This document shows, piece by piece, positions 25,407 through 37,300 of a stretch of 64,000 nt of DNA (the stretch's first letter is position 1; each line of letters opens with the position of its first letter). A model generated the notes under the pieces. It saw nothing but the letters and a program-made list of their open reading frames with translations, had not been told where the DNA came from and did no database searches. The DNA is from Hymenolepis diminuta (Eukaryota > Platyhelminthes > Cestoda > Cyclophyllidea > Hymenolepididae): positions 1,138,915 to 1,202,914 of the forward strand of contig CAADRB010000030.1 of assembly GCA_900708905.1 (NCBI GenBank), in the 5' to 3' direction. The position numbers and the translations under genes were made by a program.

Positions 25407-26159
25407 TGTTGGAGTTAAATAACAACCAACGGTTTGCAGCTAACAAATTACGACAACCAATTCATAGCTGTTTGAGTAAGAGCTAACAACAAGTGTGAAG
25501 CAGAACACCAAGAGTTGAGTAGACCAAACATGTATTCAAGGAAACCACAATGCGTAACAGAGAGAGGGAGAAAAAGAGGGAGAGCAGCGTGCGGGAGATG
25601 AACAGGACGTGTAGGAGTCCGCACTGACCAGTGCGTGTTGTCTGGAAAAACAAGAGTAGCTTTATATGAGTTACTTGGGTAAGGCCACGCCAGAGCATGA
25701 GCGCAGATGTGCTTTTTATGTGAAGCGAGGCGGTTATAGAGAAGAGGGGAAATCGATGGACGCGTTTAGACATGTCAGACAGGGGTTATGCGTCATANGN
25801 ANATAAATGAGGTCGCTCCAACTTCGTGGGCGGAAAAACTGAGGTATTATCGTGGAGAACGCGAATAAAAGGTAATTCTGGAAGATGCACAGAGGGTTAT
25901 CCTTCAGTTCTCTCTCTCTCTCTCTGCAGGGAAGAGGAGCCAACCAGCGTCAAAGGATAAGCGAGTGCTATCGAGAAACTCAAACGAGCGTCCAATGACT
26001 CCCGAACTGTGTAGAACTTCTTGTATACTCCCTTCTTTCTCGCACTATTTACATTTAGACACCTTGTGTACCTTTCTCTATTAAACTCGTATTCCACTCG
26101 GGCGACGTACGGCTTAATAAAAGTAAAAATTATACAAGACGCAATGTAGGACCTCGACA
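25407..26159. mobile_element. Candidate solo LTR or other mobile-element fragment
   Basis: This block is richer in G+C and CpG than the flanks. It includes a purine-rich stretch (about 25555-25600), a CT microsatellite (25909-25925), and a late AATAAA (in GGCTTAATAAAAG, about 26111-26123). It can be framed by TGTTGG at the left and CGACA at the right, as expected for an LTR, but no target-site duplication matches and no partner LTR or pol gene is in the window. The limits are a guess. Confidence 0.25.
25909..25925. repeat. (CT)n microsatellite
   Basis: About eight uninterrupted CT units followed by CTGCAGG, within the higher-GC block of the intergenic region. Confidence 0.9.
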
Positions 26160-27089
26160 GTCAAATAAACTTCGCTTTCTCATTTCAATATATAATATAT
26201 TGGATTTATAAGTTGTTTAAAATATAGACAAAAGAGTACATTTTAGTTTTTTAAATTCCATAAAGTGAATATTTACTTAAATCTGTGCTTGTACATATTA
26301 AATTAATATTGATAATGCCCTTTATTAGGTGATCATAATGGAAAACTTGGCCCAACTGTTCAAAATTTATTTGTGCATCTTGATTATTTAATTAACCTTT
26401 TGTTACTGCCTCCTTTGAGAAACAAGATAGTTGATCTATTCTAGATCATATAGTCTATTTTGTTTTAATTCGCACTATTCCATTCAATATTTGAAAGAGG
26501 GGTTGTAAGGTGTTAGATTTATGGATCGCTTGAAAGGAAAGGAGTATACACTGTCTATTCCTGTGCTTCTCTTTGCATAGTTCCCCCCGTTATTTCTACA
26601 ATTATCACCTGCTTAGGGTTTCTAAGCCCACCAAGTAGGTAATATGCGAAGAGGCTGAGAGAACATGAGGTAATTTTATCTGTTCAGCTCCTTTTATTAC
26701 GGACTAAATAACTGATAACCGCATAAAGAGTTTGAGTCTGACTAATGGAAAAAGGAAGGAAGCGAAAGGTAAAGCTCTTGTGGCAAACTAAATTAGTGTT
26801 GGTGCCAGGAGATAAGGAATGAGAGTGCTTGAGGGAAAATATGTATGTTTTTATGAATATAAGGACGTTGATAGATCAGTTGGGTTGAATATTAAAATGC
26901 CGCACTATTTGTTCTATGTGGTTTATGGATTATTATTATTTCCTTTTTAAGACGTGTTCACACAGCTTCGCCTTAACTGTTATCTAGGGAGTCAAACACG
27001 TATTGACATAACAGTTATAGATAAATAGCCTAGAAAGAAAGATCCACAAATGGAATATATGGACTGAAAATTATATTTTTGTGTTTTGG

Positions 27090-27263
27090 ACAGTCTTCCA
27101 AAATTGTGAAGCTAATATCCAATTTCGCTTTAACCTGGGTGATATCGGCAGATGAACTGAAAAGATGGATGGAAATCACCAACGCCTTTGATTATCACAA
27201 AAATATTTCGGCTGACTTGATGGGAAACGTTGGAAACTAAGTTAAGTTAAATGGAGATTTGTT
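27090..27263 (+). pseudogene. CRAL-TRIO exon 7 relic (first downstream fragment)
   Basis: Translated from about 27112, this reads KLISNFALTWVISADE, later ISADLMGNVGN, then a stop, then VKLNGDL. It aligns over its whole length with exon 7 of the array genes (ILKAIPDHDDDWAISVDE..., LSDDLMGKSGTYVKLNEEI). An in-frame TAA replaces the aromatic codon before VKL. No exons 1-6 were found just upstream, so it is an isolated decayed remnant of another array copy. Confidence 0.7.
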
Positions 27264-27798
27264 AATTTTCTTAGTTTCTGAATGATCTTAGTTAAATATA
27301 TATTGAGTGATTGAATTAATTGATATATGGAGTTAAAAAATAACGAACTTCTATTCCTTATTGCGAAACAGAACTAGATGACTAATTATTTTAGGAGACT
27401 AAGAATAAGATCCTTGGATGTTGAGCTAAAAGGGTAGAAGTCTAAGTAAGGATATCATATTGGTGAAGAGTAGCAGAGGGAGAGAAGGTGGGTGAGATGT
27501 CGGCAACAGAAATAGACAGAGGGGCTGCAAATGGAAAGGTGTCAAGAAGAAGTGGTTGTAGAGGAGGAACAGGAAATAAATACTGAGGATGGAGTCGGGC
27601 CGCTGCATGATTGAAACTGGGGCGTAGCGGCTGGGTCAGATGTAATATTATGTTCGGCGTATTTGTAGATATATCTACCTGGAAAATAGTTCGACGATAG
27701 CACATGACAATAATAAGAGACAAATTGAGTCTCTATGGAAGTTTACAAGATATAATGATTTAGGTATGGCGGTAAACTTCTATCGATCTAGAAGAAGT

Positions 27799-27865
27799 TC
27801 CGATTACCGACAATCTGTCTGAAGCCATTGACCCATAAACCCTTATAAGATTTCGTTGAATTTGT
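27799..27865 (+). pseudogene. Possible CRAL-TRIO exon 6 relic
   Basis: The segment translates as ITDNLSEAIDP followed by a stop. This resembles the start of copy 1 exon 6 (ISDDITPAFDAV), and it ends in TTGAATTTGTAAGT, like the exon 6 end and donor of copy 1. The middle of the exon is missing. With the exon 7 relic at 30.2 kb it may represent one decayed copy. The match is short and could be chance. Confidence 0.35.
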
Positions 27866-29811
27866 AAGTAATTTTAAATTAGCATTTAATTTAGCGTTTA
27901 AAATGTATGCGCTTCATTTGTCATGAAGACTAACTCTCTAGCCTAAATTAAAATGATGGCGGTTTGCAAATGCGATTACTTGTAAAAAAATATGATGTAA
28001 ATAACAGTGATCTTTTTTCCTAACAGTTTTATCCAATTTTACCTGTGAGCTATAATGAAAAATATGATGAAAGAATTATTTCATATAAATCTATTGAAAT
28101 ATCTACTTCATTTAATATTCAAAATAAATGTGATTATTCCTTTCACTTCTCCCATATGAAACGGACAGCAGGTTACTTGTTCAGATTGCTTTTGGCAAAA
28201 ATATGAGCTTATTGCTTAATATCATTCATAAGACGTAAATTAGGGATAGTTTTGACTTCAGTTTCCACTTCAAAAAAAGTAAACAGCAGAGGGAGTCGAA
28301 TAAGTGTGGGTTTTTACTTAAGGTTTATGAAAAATATTACCGAACGGAGATAGGAAATTTAAGCTAGAAAGTAGACAAAAGTGGTGAATGCAGAAAACCT
28401 AGGACACTTGCTTCAGGTCTCGTAGTTCCTCCGTAAGTTATCATCTCATAATTACTTTCAAACTTCAATAAAAAATAGGATAAAGATGATATAGTAAAAT
28501 CATAGGATAAAGAGCTTTATGTGAGACAGAGGGAAAGCTTATAGAATATGTTGGGAGCGTAGGTACAAGCTGTGTGGATATTCTGGATGTTTTGAGACAG
28601 ACCTTGTGTAACCGTAGATGTTGATGTGTCTACAAGGATGCTTATGTAAGATTGTAAGTCCATGCATATAAAGAAACGACTTGAAGCCTATTAAAGACGT
28701 CAGTATGTACGTGGTATTTTCCATGGTCGCGGAGGTGGAAAAACGATAAGTCAAATCATATAAAGACATCAGTGCATCAGTAACTTGAGCTTTGAGTCTT
28801 GAATATAAACATACTTTAAAAGAAATGTAAAAAGTAAATTCTTTAAGATTGGTCAGAAGAAGAAAAGACACTTTGAGGAAAAGAAAATCTAAATATAAAG
28901 GAACGGGACAGAGATAGGAAAATCGGACTAGTGGGTAATTTGAGGTGAGTGCTCACTTGCACTTGTAGACGCAAACAAATCTGGACAGCAGATAAACTTG
29001 GCAATGGGTTTATTGATAGTAATTGGCGTAAATCAGAAAATCTATCAAAGACAATCTGTAGAGTGCACAGTGTTTGAAAGCAATTTTGACGGGTCTTGTT
29101 AAAACTGTTATCCTTCTTGGTGTTTATAAGGAAGCATATAATTAGAGAATAAAGCTCCTTACCAAAAAAATATGGTAACTTTACCAAAGACTGCAAATGT
29201 TGACTCATTTCTGCATTGACATTTATTCCATACCATTCCAATTTCTGATTTATAGCTTACTTCTCTCTTCCTCTTTCATTCCTCAATATAACCTATGCTC
29301 CCCACCAACCTCTTGATCTACTGACTTAGAAATGGTTATTGTCTCCTGCTAATCTTTTGAGAGATCATTCGTTTAGTAAAAGGGTATCCCTAAGCATAAC
29401 CCCGGCGGGATCATGAAATACTTCTACAGTGTCGATATATTAAACAAATTTGTGACGAAGTTTGATAAAATTAACCGTAAACTTAGCTGACCCCAGGTCT
29501 TAGTATTTTCTTCAACTTCAAAAAAAAAGTTTATTCTATAAAGCCTTGCTCAAAAACAGATACCTAAAAGTTATGCTACTTATATTGCACCATATCATGT
29601 GCGTTAACAAATAGATCTCACCAAAGGTCATTTTAAGAGATCTGGTCTAGGCATGTTAAATAGCAGGTCAGGTTTATTAAATTGGGCTAATACGTTCAAA
29701 TTTAAAGACGAACATCAGATGTGGTTTTGATTGGCATTTGTTTGTCTTTTCTACTTTTCTGACCGTAGCGATTCTAATTAAGCATGAATCAAGATACCAT
29801 CAAGGGCTGGC

Positions 29812-29836
29812 ATATATATATATATATATATATATA
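29812..29836. repeat. (TA)n microsatellite
   Basis: About 12 uninterrupted TA units in the intergenic region, 73 bp before the N gap. Confidence 0.95.
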
Positions 29837-29909
29837 GTAAATAGTTGAAAAACATACTTGTTAGAAGAAATGATAATTATTTTCCCCCGTTCCCAATATT
29901 TCTTCTATG

Positions 29910-30122
29910 NNNNNNNNNNNNNNNNNNNNNNNNNNNNNNNNNNNNNNNNNNNNNNNNNNNNNNNNNNNNNNNNNNNNNNNNNNNNNNNNNNNNNNNNNNN
30001 NNNNNNNNNNNNNNNNNNNNNNNNNNNNNNNNNNNNNNNNNNNNNNNNNNNNNNNNNNNNNNNNNNNNNNNNNNNNNNNNNNNNNNNNNNNNNNNNNNNN
30101 NNNNNNNNNNNNNNNNNNNNNN
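29910..30122. other. Assembly gap (213 N)
   Basis: Run of N. Open frames crossing it are artefacts. It lies between two CRAL-TRIO relics, so another piece of the array could be hidden here. Confidence 1.
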
Positions 30123-30239
30123 ATTGTTGGCTCTGCTAGATTACTATCCGAACTCCTAGTTGGTTACGTTATTGCAATACTAATGGCGTTCGGGTAAATA
30201 GTCAAACAACAAGATTTTCTGGTGCATTTCATCGACTAA

Positions 30240-30306
30240 ATCCTTAACCACTCCGAAGTTAATACCGAATTTCCCTTCAGCCTGGACAATCTCGGTGGGT
30301 AAATAA
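30240..30306 (+). pseudogene. CRAL-TRIO exon 7 relic (second downstream fragment)
   Basis: From about 30245 the translation LTTPKLIPNFPSAWTISVGK is followed by a stop. It matches the first third of exon 7 in the array genes (LKSIPDYEAKWAISVDE) and shares KLI.NF...W.IS with the relic at 27.1 kb. The rest of the exon is gone. It is short, but the shared pattern makes chance unlikely. Confidence 0.5.
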
Positions 30307-31370
30307 AGAGACAGGAATAATTTTCGAATCTATGTGATAATTGTAAAATGTTCAGAATGACCTAATGTGGAACTATGTCAAGTCAAATCAAGATATTTAG
30401 TTCTCACAACCATTAACACGTTTGCATAATTGTAGCATTTAAATGTATTTGATCAGTCAAATATTCAGAATTAATCAAAATTAAAATTAATATTTATTGT
30501 AAAAAAAACATTCGAGATGGTGATGCTGCTTATATTCATCCTTGAAATTTTTTGATGGCACAAATAATTATTGACCTACGTTGACCTAAAAAGCAGTTTT
30601 TTATTGATGTGTCCATCGGTAAGAAGCAATGGCAATCAGCTCTTCGGTTTGGTTTGATTTTACCTTTTGATTACTTTGCGGCGCATGTTTGTCAGTAATT
30701 ATTCTAAAATATAGTAATTTAATAGATCAGAATAGATCATATAATAATTAAAATGGCGATAATATCTAAGAAGCAAAATAAACAAACAATGCATTATGAA
30801 ATCAACATCTCAAATTCTCAATTTACGTAAAGGTCCTATTGTTTTTCATGGTTCATAGATCGACCGAAGCAGGTGTTAAAGTGCAAATAATACCTTAATT
30901 ATTTAATAAACATTTGTGATTTAAAAAATTGTAAAAATATATATAATATTACAAGGCCATTCAAGATAAATACAGCTTTTAGAACATCCGAATACAGGAA
31001 TTTTTGATATTTGTTTTTGTTGATGATTAACACCGAATAAATTGTTTATTGAGCGGGGGGAATGAATTTCACGGGCTGTTAGGTGATGCTTGAGGTTTAA
31101 CAAGGTAGGCTCAATCAGTCGATATTTTAATACAAACTACTGTATCTATCGTCCGTAAATCCTTAGGTTTTATTTTAACTATATACATTTAAATTCACTT
31201 TTTACTATTAAAATCTAGCATTAGTGTTTGTTTCCAGAAAAGTTGCAGAATTTCATATGCCTTTCATAAATTTTAATTCATTTAACTCATGCTATTCTAT
31301 AAATTGAAACTATACTGTATTTTATGCAATTTTCTTATTTGGTCTCGGCTTGATATAGTGCTACTTGACA
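30307..31370. other. Upstream region of NCKAP1
   Basis: About 1.1 kb of AT-rich sequence before the NCKAP1 start codon. It must hold the 5' UTR and probably the promoter, unless a non-coding first exon lies further upstream. No convincing TATA box or CpG-rich stretch is visible. Confidence 0.4.
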
Positions 31371-34300
31371 ATGGCTACCGGTATCAAGCAGCCAAAGATC
31401 GCTGAGCGATTGTCTATATTGAACAGGCGCCAGTTAGGAGTTTTGTGTCGTTTACATTTTATGAAAACCACTCTTGCTGATCCTGAAACTCGCCATCCAT
31501 TCTTGCCCGGTGGAGATAAGGCATTTGACAATGCCTGGAAGGTTCTCCTGAAAAAGTTTCCCAATGTTGAAACCCGATCAAATTCTACCTTGAATGTCTT
31601 TTGTAATCAAAAGGAAATTTTTAAACAGACTTCTTTACTCTACTACAACTTTGTGGATGTTTTGGAGGTTAAGGACAATGTTCTGGACCTTCTTCAAAGA
31701 ATTAGTAATGCTGGGATTCATCTTGAAATCACCCTCAATTCTGATTTAACCTATCTCTATCTCGAGCTCACCGCAAATTACTTTGCAATGATGTACTTCC
31801 TGACAAGAATCCCTGATCTAAAGGCCATTTTAATGCTCTTCAATTTTCTCTTTGAACAAGCTAATGGAAAACCTGAGCCCAATTTTGCTCGAATGGCGGA
31901 ACGTTTTGCGGACACCCCGGAAGCGTTTTTAAAACGTCTTCTGGAGGAATTCAAACCCTTTACTTCTGTGCTGTCGGTTGCCTTGTCTTCTCTTAATGAC
32001 TTCTTCGTTCGACGAACTGTTCGCGCACAAAATTGGCGAGATAGTCTCTTTCTCAACATCCTTGCAGAACCCTCAAAAATCACTCACACAGCACTAAGCG
32101 ATCAACTGGCTTGTGAGCTTCTCTCCTATGAGGTGATGGAGCGTTGGGTTGTGTTTGGATTTCTCCTAATCGGACCTGCTTCCGGGGAAGGAGATGACTC
32201 ATTTGCAAGAATTCGACTTGCTCTCCGAAACAGTTATGTGGTTGTTCTTTTCCGTGATGAGGTTGTTCATGTTCATGGTCTTTTAGCTCTCTTTTTTGAG
32301 TCCGTTTGGACGGGTAAATCGTCTTCTAAACGTCTGTCTGATATTAAAGAAGCCATGTCTATTGCTTATTCTCAAGCACCTGTTGCTCATTCTGATAGGC
32401 GAGCTTATCTGCGTTCTTCCCTGCGACAACTTCATTCTGTTCTATCTGATCAACCGGGTCTCCTTGGCCCCAAAGCTTTCATTGTTTTCTGGGGGTTGTC
32501 TTATGCGGCAGATGAGATTTGTTGGCTCCTTCGTCACTCCTGTAATGTTCCCCCGAAAAAGAATATTAATGTTGACGAATTCGCTGATGTGGCTTTGCCC
32601 GAGTTGCTCTATTATATTGAAGATCTTCGTCATTTGGTCAGACGCTATGCTCCCGTTATTCAACGCTTTCACATCCAAATGCTTCCAGCTTACGATGCTC
32701 CGGGATTGGAAGAATATCTCCGTCCATCCATTAACTATCTATCTATGGATGAGGTGGAAATTTTTAATGGTATGCTTACTCAGTTGCGTGAAGTTGAGGA
32801 TATATTGACCTCCAGTGCTCCTCGTCATTGTGAATTCGTTAGCCTTCGACTTGACTGGCTTCGTTTGCAGGCTATTCTCTCCGCAAAGGATTCACCACTT
32901 CCTCTAATAAACTGTCGTCGATTAGCTGAACACTTACACTCCACCACTTTTCATACTCGTCTGATTGATCAGATTGAGGATCTCATTAGACAAGTCTCTG
33001 ATCTCTCTGTTTACTACTTTTACTGGAATAAACTGGAGGAAGTTTTCAATCACAGTCTTGTCTACCCCTCTCAACTGCGCTACTCTGGCGTCTTTCTCTC
33101 TATGCCCGCTAGTTTTATTAACACTTGTCATGAAATGTGTCCTCGAGAACGTTTCCTTGTGGGTAAAACTGCTGGAAATCTCACTCGTAGATTTTGTCGA
33201 AAGTTAGTTGACGCGTTGTGTGCCGCCTTTTTCACCCATTTAGAGGAGATTTGCAATCTCGCTGAACAGTTAGCACCACAAAAGAGTGTACCGTGGTTAG
33301 TCGAAGAGAGATTGATGAAAAAAAAGTCGGCGGAGGAGAATGGGACCATGAAGAAGAATAAGTCAGGTACGTCAGGTGGACAATCTGCCGTGAATCCAAT
33401 TATAATGCCGGGCACGGAGAGTCTTCGACACAATCGAATTGACCAGACCTCCTATGATAAGACTCTCTTCACTCTCTCACAACTCTGTTCCGCTCTCACC
33501 TTCCGCAAGGACTTGCATGCATTTGAAGAAGTTTTTGATCCCCGCACTGTCCTTCAAACTGAACTTCAGTTGAGAATCTTTGAGTATCTTCGTCCACTTG
33601 TGCCTGTGATGTAAGTTACCTCTATGTTTTTCACTATTGTTTTATTTTCGATTTAATTGTTTAGGAAGAGAAGAAATGGGATAGTGATTTGCGCAGTTGG
33701 GAATAAAGAGGAAAGATGTGTGTGTTTGCGTATGATTTTGTTCTCGCAGGAGAAAAAGATTTAAAGTGACTCATCGGACTTGTAATCGTATCTAGTGCCT
33801 GACAGTTATTTACCTTTTCCGTTTGTTAGGTATATCTTTGTGAAGGAGGAATTTATCCACGGATGGTTTTATAAAAAGATTATTTCAATTAATTAACCAT
33901 TTCGAGCTTTTGTCTGTAATGGCTTGACATAATGACAGTATTTTCTTGTCATTTCTGGTTCATAATTGAATTTGTCTCTTTCCTAAAAGACGAAATAATG
34001 CAATGTTCATTCAGATATTCTCTTTTTTTACTGAAAAATTAATAGTTGTTGTCGTTTCCGATTAGGTAAATTAAGGATATTGCTTATTGGAGGTCAGATG
34101 GCCTGTCGAGACTGGTTGGTTAATATAAGTCAGCGTGCCAATGACTTTCATATCTGCTAAATCAGGTAACGATTTGATATTTAAATCTACTGAGCGGTAT
34201 GACCCATCGTAATGGGTTGAGGTAGTTTTTTATTGGAGGGGTTCTAGAGTACTACGTCTCTTCCTAAGGTGAGTGTTATACTTTTCTTTCTACACTCTTC

Positions 34301-37300
34301 GGACGTAGCGTAATTCTAAAAAAATCTTAACCAAACTTGCACTTCAGGGATCATATGTTTACTATATCCAATCGTTAGCTTCAAGCACATATCAAACATT
34401 TATTTGACAAGATTTCATCACTTATTTTAAAGTGAAAAGACTCATGAATTTTCCTTTGGGTGACAGAGATTAATATGTCCTATTTTGTTTATTTCCTTCA
34501 ATCTGTACATATTTGAGAATCTTTCCTATGTAGTAATGTTGTAATTGAGTTTGTATTACTTCCAGAATGCATATCTTCACTCATTCACCGAATATGAATA
34601 CTTTGAAATTCTGTCAAAAAATAATTTATGATACACTATTTTTACAAGTAATCTGTTTGGGTTTATACACTAGGCCAGACAATTATGTATAATACCTTTT
34701 TAAGCACCACTTAGCCGAGTTATTGTATGACTTCCCACTCATCCTCTGCTGGGATTCAGTGAGTCATCCTAAAATCGGCCGCCGTCTTCGTCCTTTCTGA
34801 TTAGTCCGATCTCATTCGCACAATAATTAGAGGCAATGAGAACTTTTCATATGGGAAAAGGGTGGTAATAATTGGAATTAGGGTAGTTTGTGCACTTTCT
34901 CTTTCCATCATAGATATCGGAATAGTGTTTTATGACTTATATTTCTATTATGTCATAACCCATGGCGAGGGTTTACATGATTTAAACATGGCAAAACTTA
35001 CTAAACTTCGCTCTACGTGAACTGTAACAATTTTAAGAATATTTTTGTCCTGTGCATGCGACGTTGACGTAGCGGTCAATGTACATGCCAGATGTCATAA
35101 GTGTAATATTCATCGGCGAATATTCAATGGATGGGTTGACCGGCCGTACTAGTTAATTTCGGCCAAGTGAGGCACTTCAAGACACCATTCTTTGCCCGCT
35201 ATGAACGTTGGAAAACACCTTTCTGCAGCAAATTTGCGAATAATAATAGTAGTTGTGTCTAAACACATTGTGATCCTGTTGCTTTATGACTTTGTATCAT
35301 TATCAGGTGCTTTTTGTTTGTATATCTGTGTAATATTGTGTTTCGCGTGATGGAAGTGGGGAATTGTGTATAGTACTGTCACGTCCGCGTGTGTTAAACA
35401 CCCCATGTTGTGATGAGTCAGCATCAAAATGTTGATGGGGCTAATGCCTCTAAGTGTCATGCTATGCGACGAATTTCTATCTCCTTTCCTTTATAACGCC
35501 CATTTCCTAAACAAATTATTCGCATTCGGTAGATTTAATAGGGGAAGATTCTACGTTGGCTTGCGAAACATTATTTACTTCTCTAAGTCTGAACAACAGA
35601 TACATGCCACATCTCTATTTACATTAAGACATTAGCCCTCCATTAGTGATTTGAATAAGTTTTGTTTTCCTCTTTGTCTTCATGCATTTTGGCTGGTGTC
35701 AGATCATCTAATTTTGTTTATCTTTCATCGTTATTCCTTTTTTCAACTTTTGCACGAGGTGCGGTAATCAAGCGTAAGGTCTTAGCGATGATATTACTTA
35801 CAAAGACTGCCTGTGAATTTTTTAGTTATGATAATCTGAACTATCATCCAAATTGAATCCAACCGACTGGCATAGAACGATTAAATATGTTTAAGTGAGA
35901 CTACATTGAATCCCAAGTCCATTTAAGGAAGCTTTGCCTTGCATTCATCTTATGCAAATAATAAGCATTCTAGAGCCTCTCTAACTGAAAATAATTTCTC
36001 GTTTTCTGAAATTCCTCTATTTACAAGCGGTTCATTTTGATCGTCAGAGGTGTGCGGTGAGTATCACATCCATGATGCCTGAATTCCCAATTAGCACGTT
36101 GATCGCCACGCTACGCCTCCCCTTCTTAAAGAATTGCAGCTCATTTAAGGAGCAAATTTTAAGTTTGTCCACCGCGTCTATTATTAATACACTTACCTAT
36201 TTGTGTTTTTTCGCATCTAGTGCTTGTTCAAAATCAAAGTTGTATTTACCTATAAACGAACGAAAGTGTAAAAAACGGGTGTGCGGAGTTTGTTATTTCT
36301 ACGTCTGTGTCCAAATCACAATTTTGTAGGTGTTTTCCGTTGATTTTGACAATGCCTGTTACAGTCATTCTAGTTCGGCATTTTGGTTTGGAAATAATAT
36401 TACTATTTTCTTAACATTTTAATGTTCAGTTATAGCAAGAATGCAACTCAGGAATCATCATGTTTTTTACTAAATTCCCCCATTTGCCTTTTCTGATGCA
36501 AATATAAAACTAAGTCTAGCGAATAGTTCTTTTGACCTTTGTATTGACTGGAGTCAACATCCACTTTTTTCTCTTTTCTCAAGCTTCGTTCTCACTTAAA
36601 AGTAGTGTTAATGATCATACTTTTTTCATCAATCTCTTTCCTTACTTTCCGTCTTAGGCACAAGATTCTTTAACATCCTTTGTGCTCCAGTGGCACAGTG
36701 GTTAACTTGCCTGCATGACCCGATGTCACGGGTTTGATGCTGTTGAACTATCGGTGAGAGGAATGACCAGTCACACTGGTTATGTCAACCTAACAAGAAG
36801 ACGGTTACGGAACTCAAGATCTTTATAATGTTAACTCTCTTCCCCAAGAAGATTGCTAAGAAGCGCGTTCCTTAATTAGTTTGAGAGTTATTTAAAATGT
36901 TTTTGTTGTGTTTAAGTTTTTAGCTTTGTGACAAATCACATTTTCTGATAACCGGACTAAGTTTCTTGAGTTTCTCGTCTATTTATTTGATTACAATATT
37001 AATTTAGGTTCCTGTTTTTTTTCGCACCATTAACTTGGCACGGTGACTTTACACTGTTTTGTACCACCGACATGTGTTTATCTGAATCTTGCACCTTTTT
37101 CTCAACGTGAATTTACACCGTGGGCTGCGCGTCTCGAAATCCGTTAATGTGATAAGGATTTCTTTCAAAATAACCTTTGAATGATATTTTTTGGTGGTTT
37201 GCGATCAGTCTAGCCGTTATTAAACTTGATTTTACTCACAAATCCGATACAACCTAACCGGTGGTGCATCAGTTGACGTGCCTGTCTGCAAGCAAGAGAT

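Larger units (their letters stand above)
24155..27089. other. Intergenic region after the CRAL-TRIO array
   Basis: No gene recognised. It holds a distant AATAAA for copy 4 (24534-24539), a minus-strand SINE-like element (about 24960-25062), a higher-GC block that may be an LTR (about 25407-26159), and ambiguous bases at 25798, 25800 and 25802. The many open frames in the 25.4-26.1 kb block show no known protein motif. Confidence 0.5.

Noticed and set aside
25483..26097. Minus-strand open frames of 66-96 aa in the higher-GC block
   Set aside because: They overlap each other in different frames, cross ambiguous bases and a microsatellite, and have no known domain. The block is better explained as a mobile-element fragment.
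28539..29241. Two overlapping minus-strand frames of 110 and 132 aa
   Set aside because: No recognisable motif, splice context or composition difference from the surrounding AT-rich DNA. They look like chance open frames.
31365..31370. NCKAP1 start at 31365
   Set aside because: That codon is TTG. The ATG six bases later gives the N-terminus expected for the HEM family.
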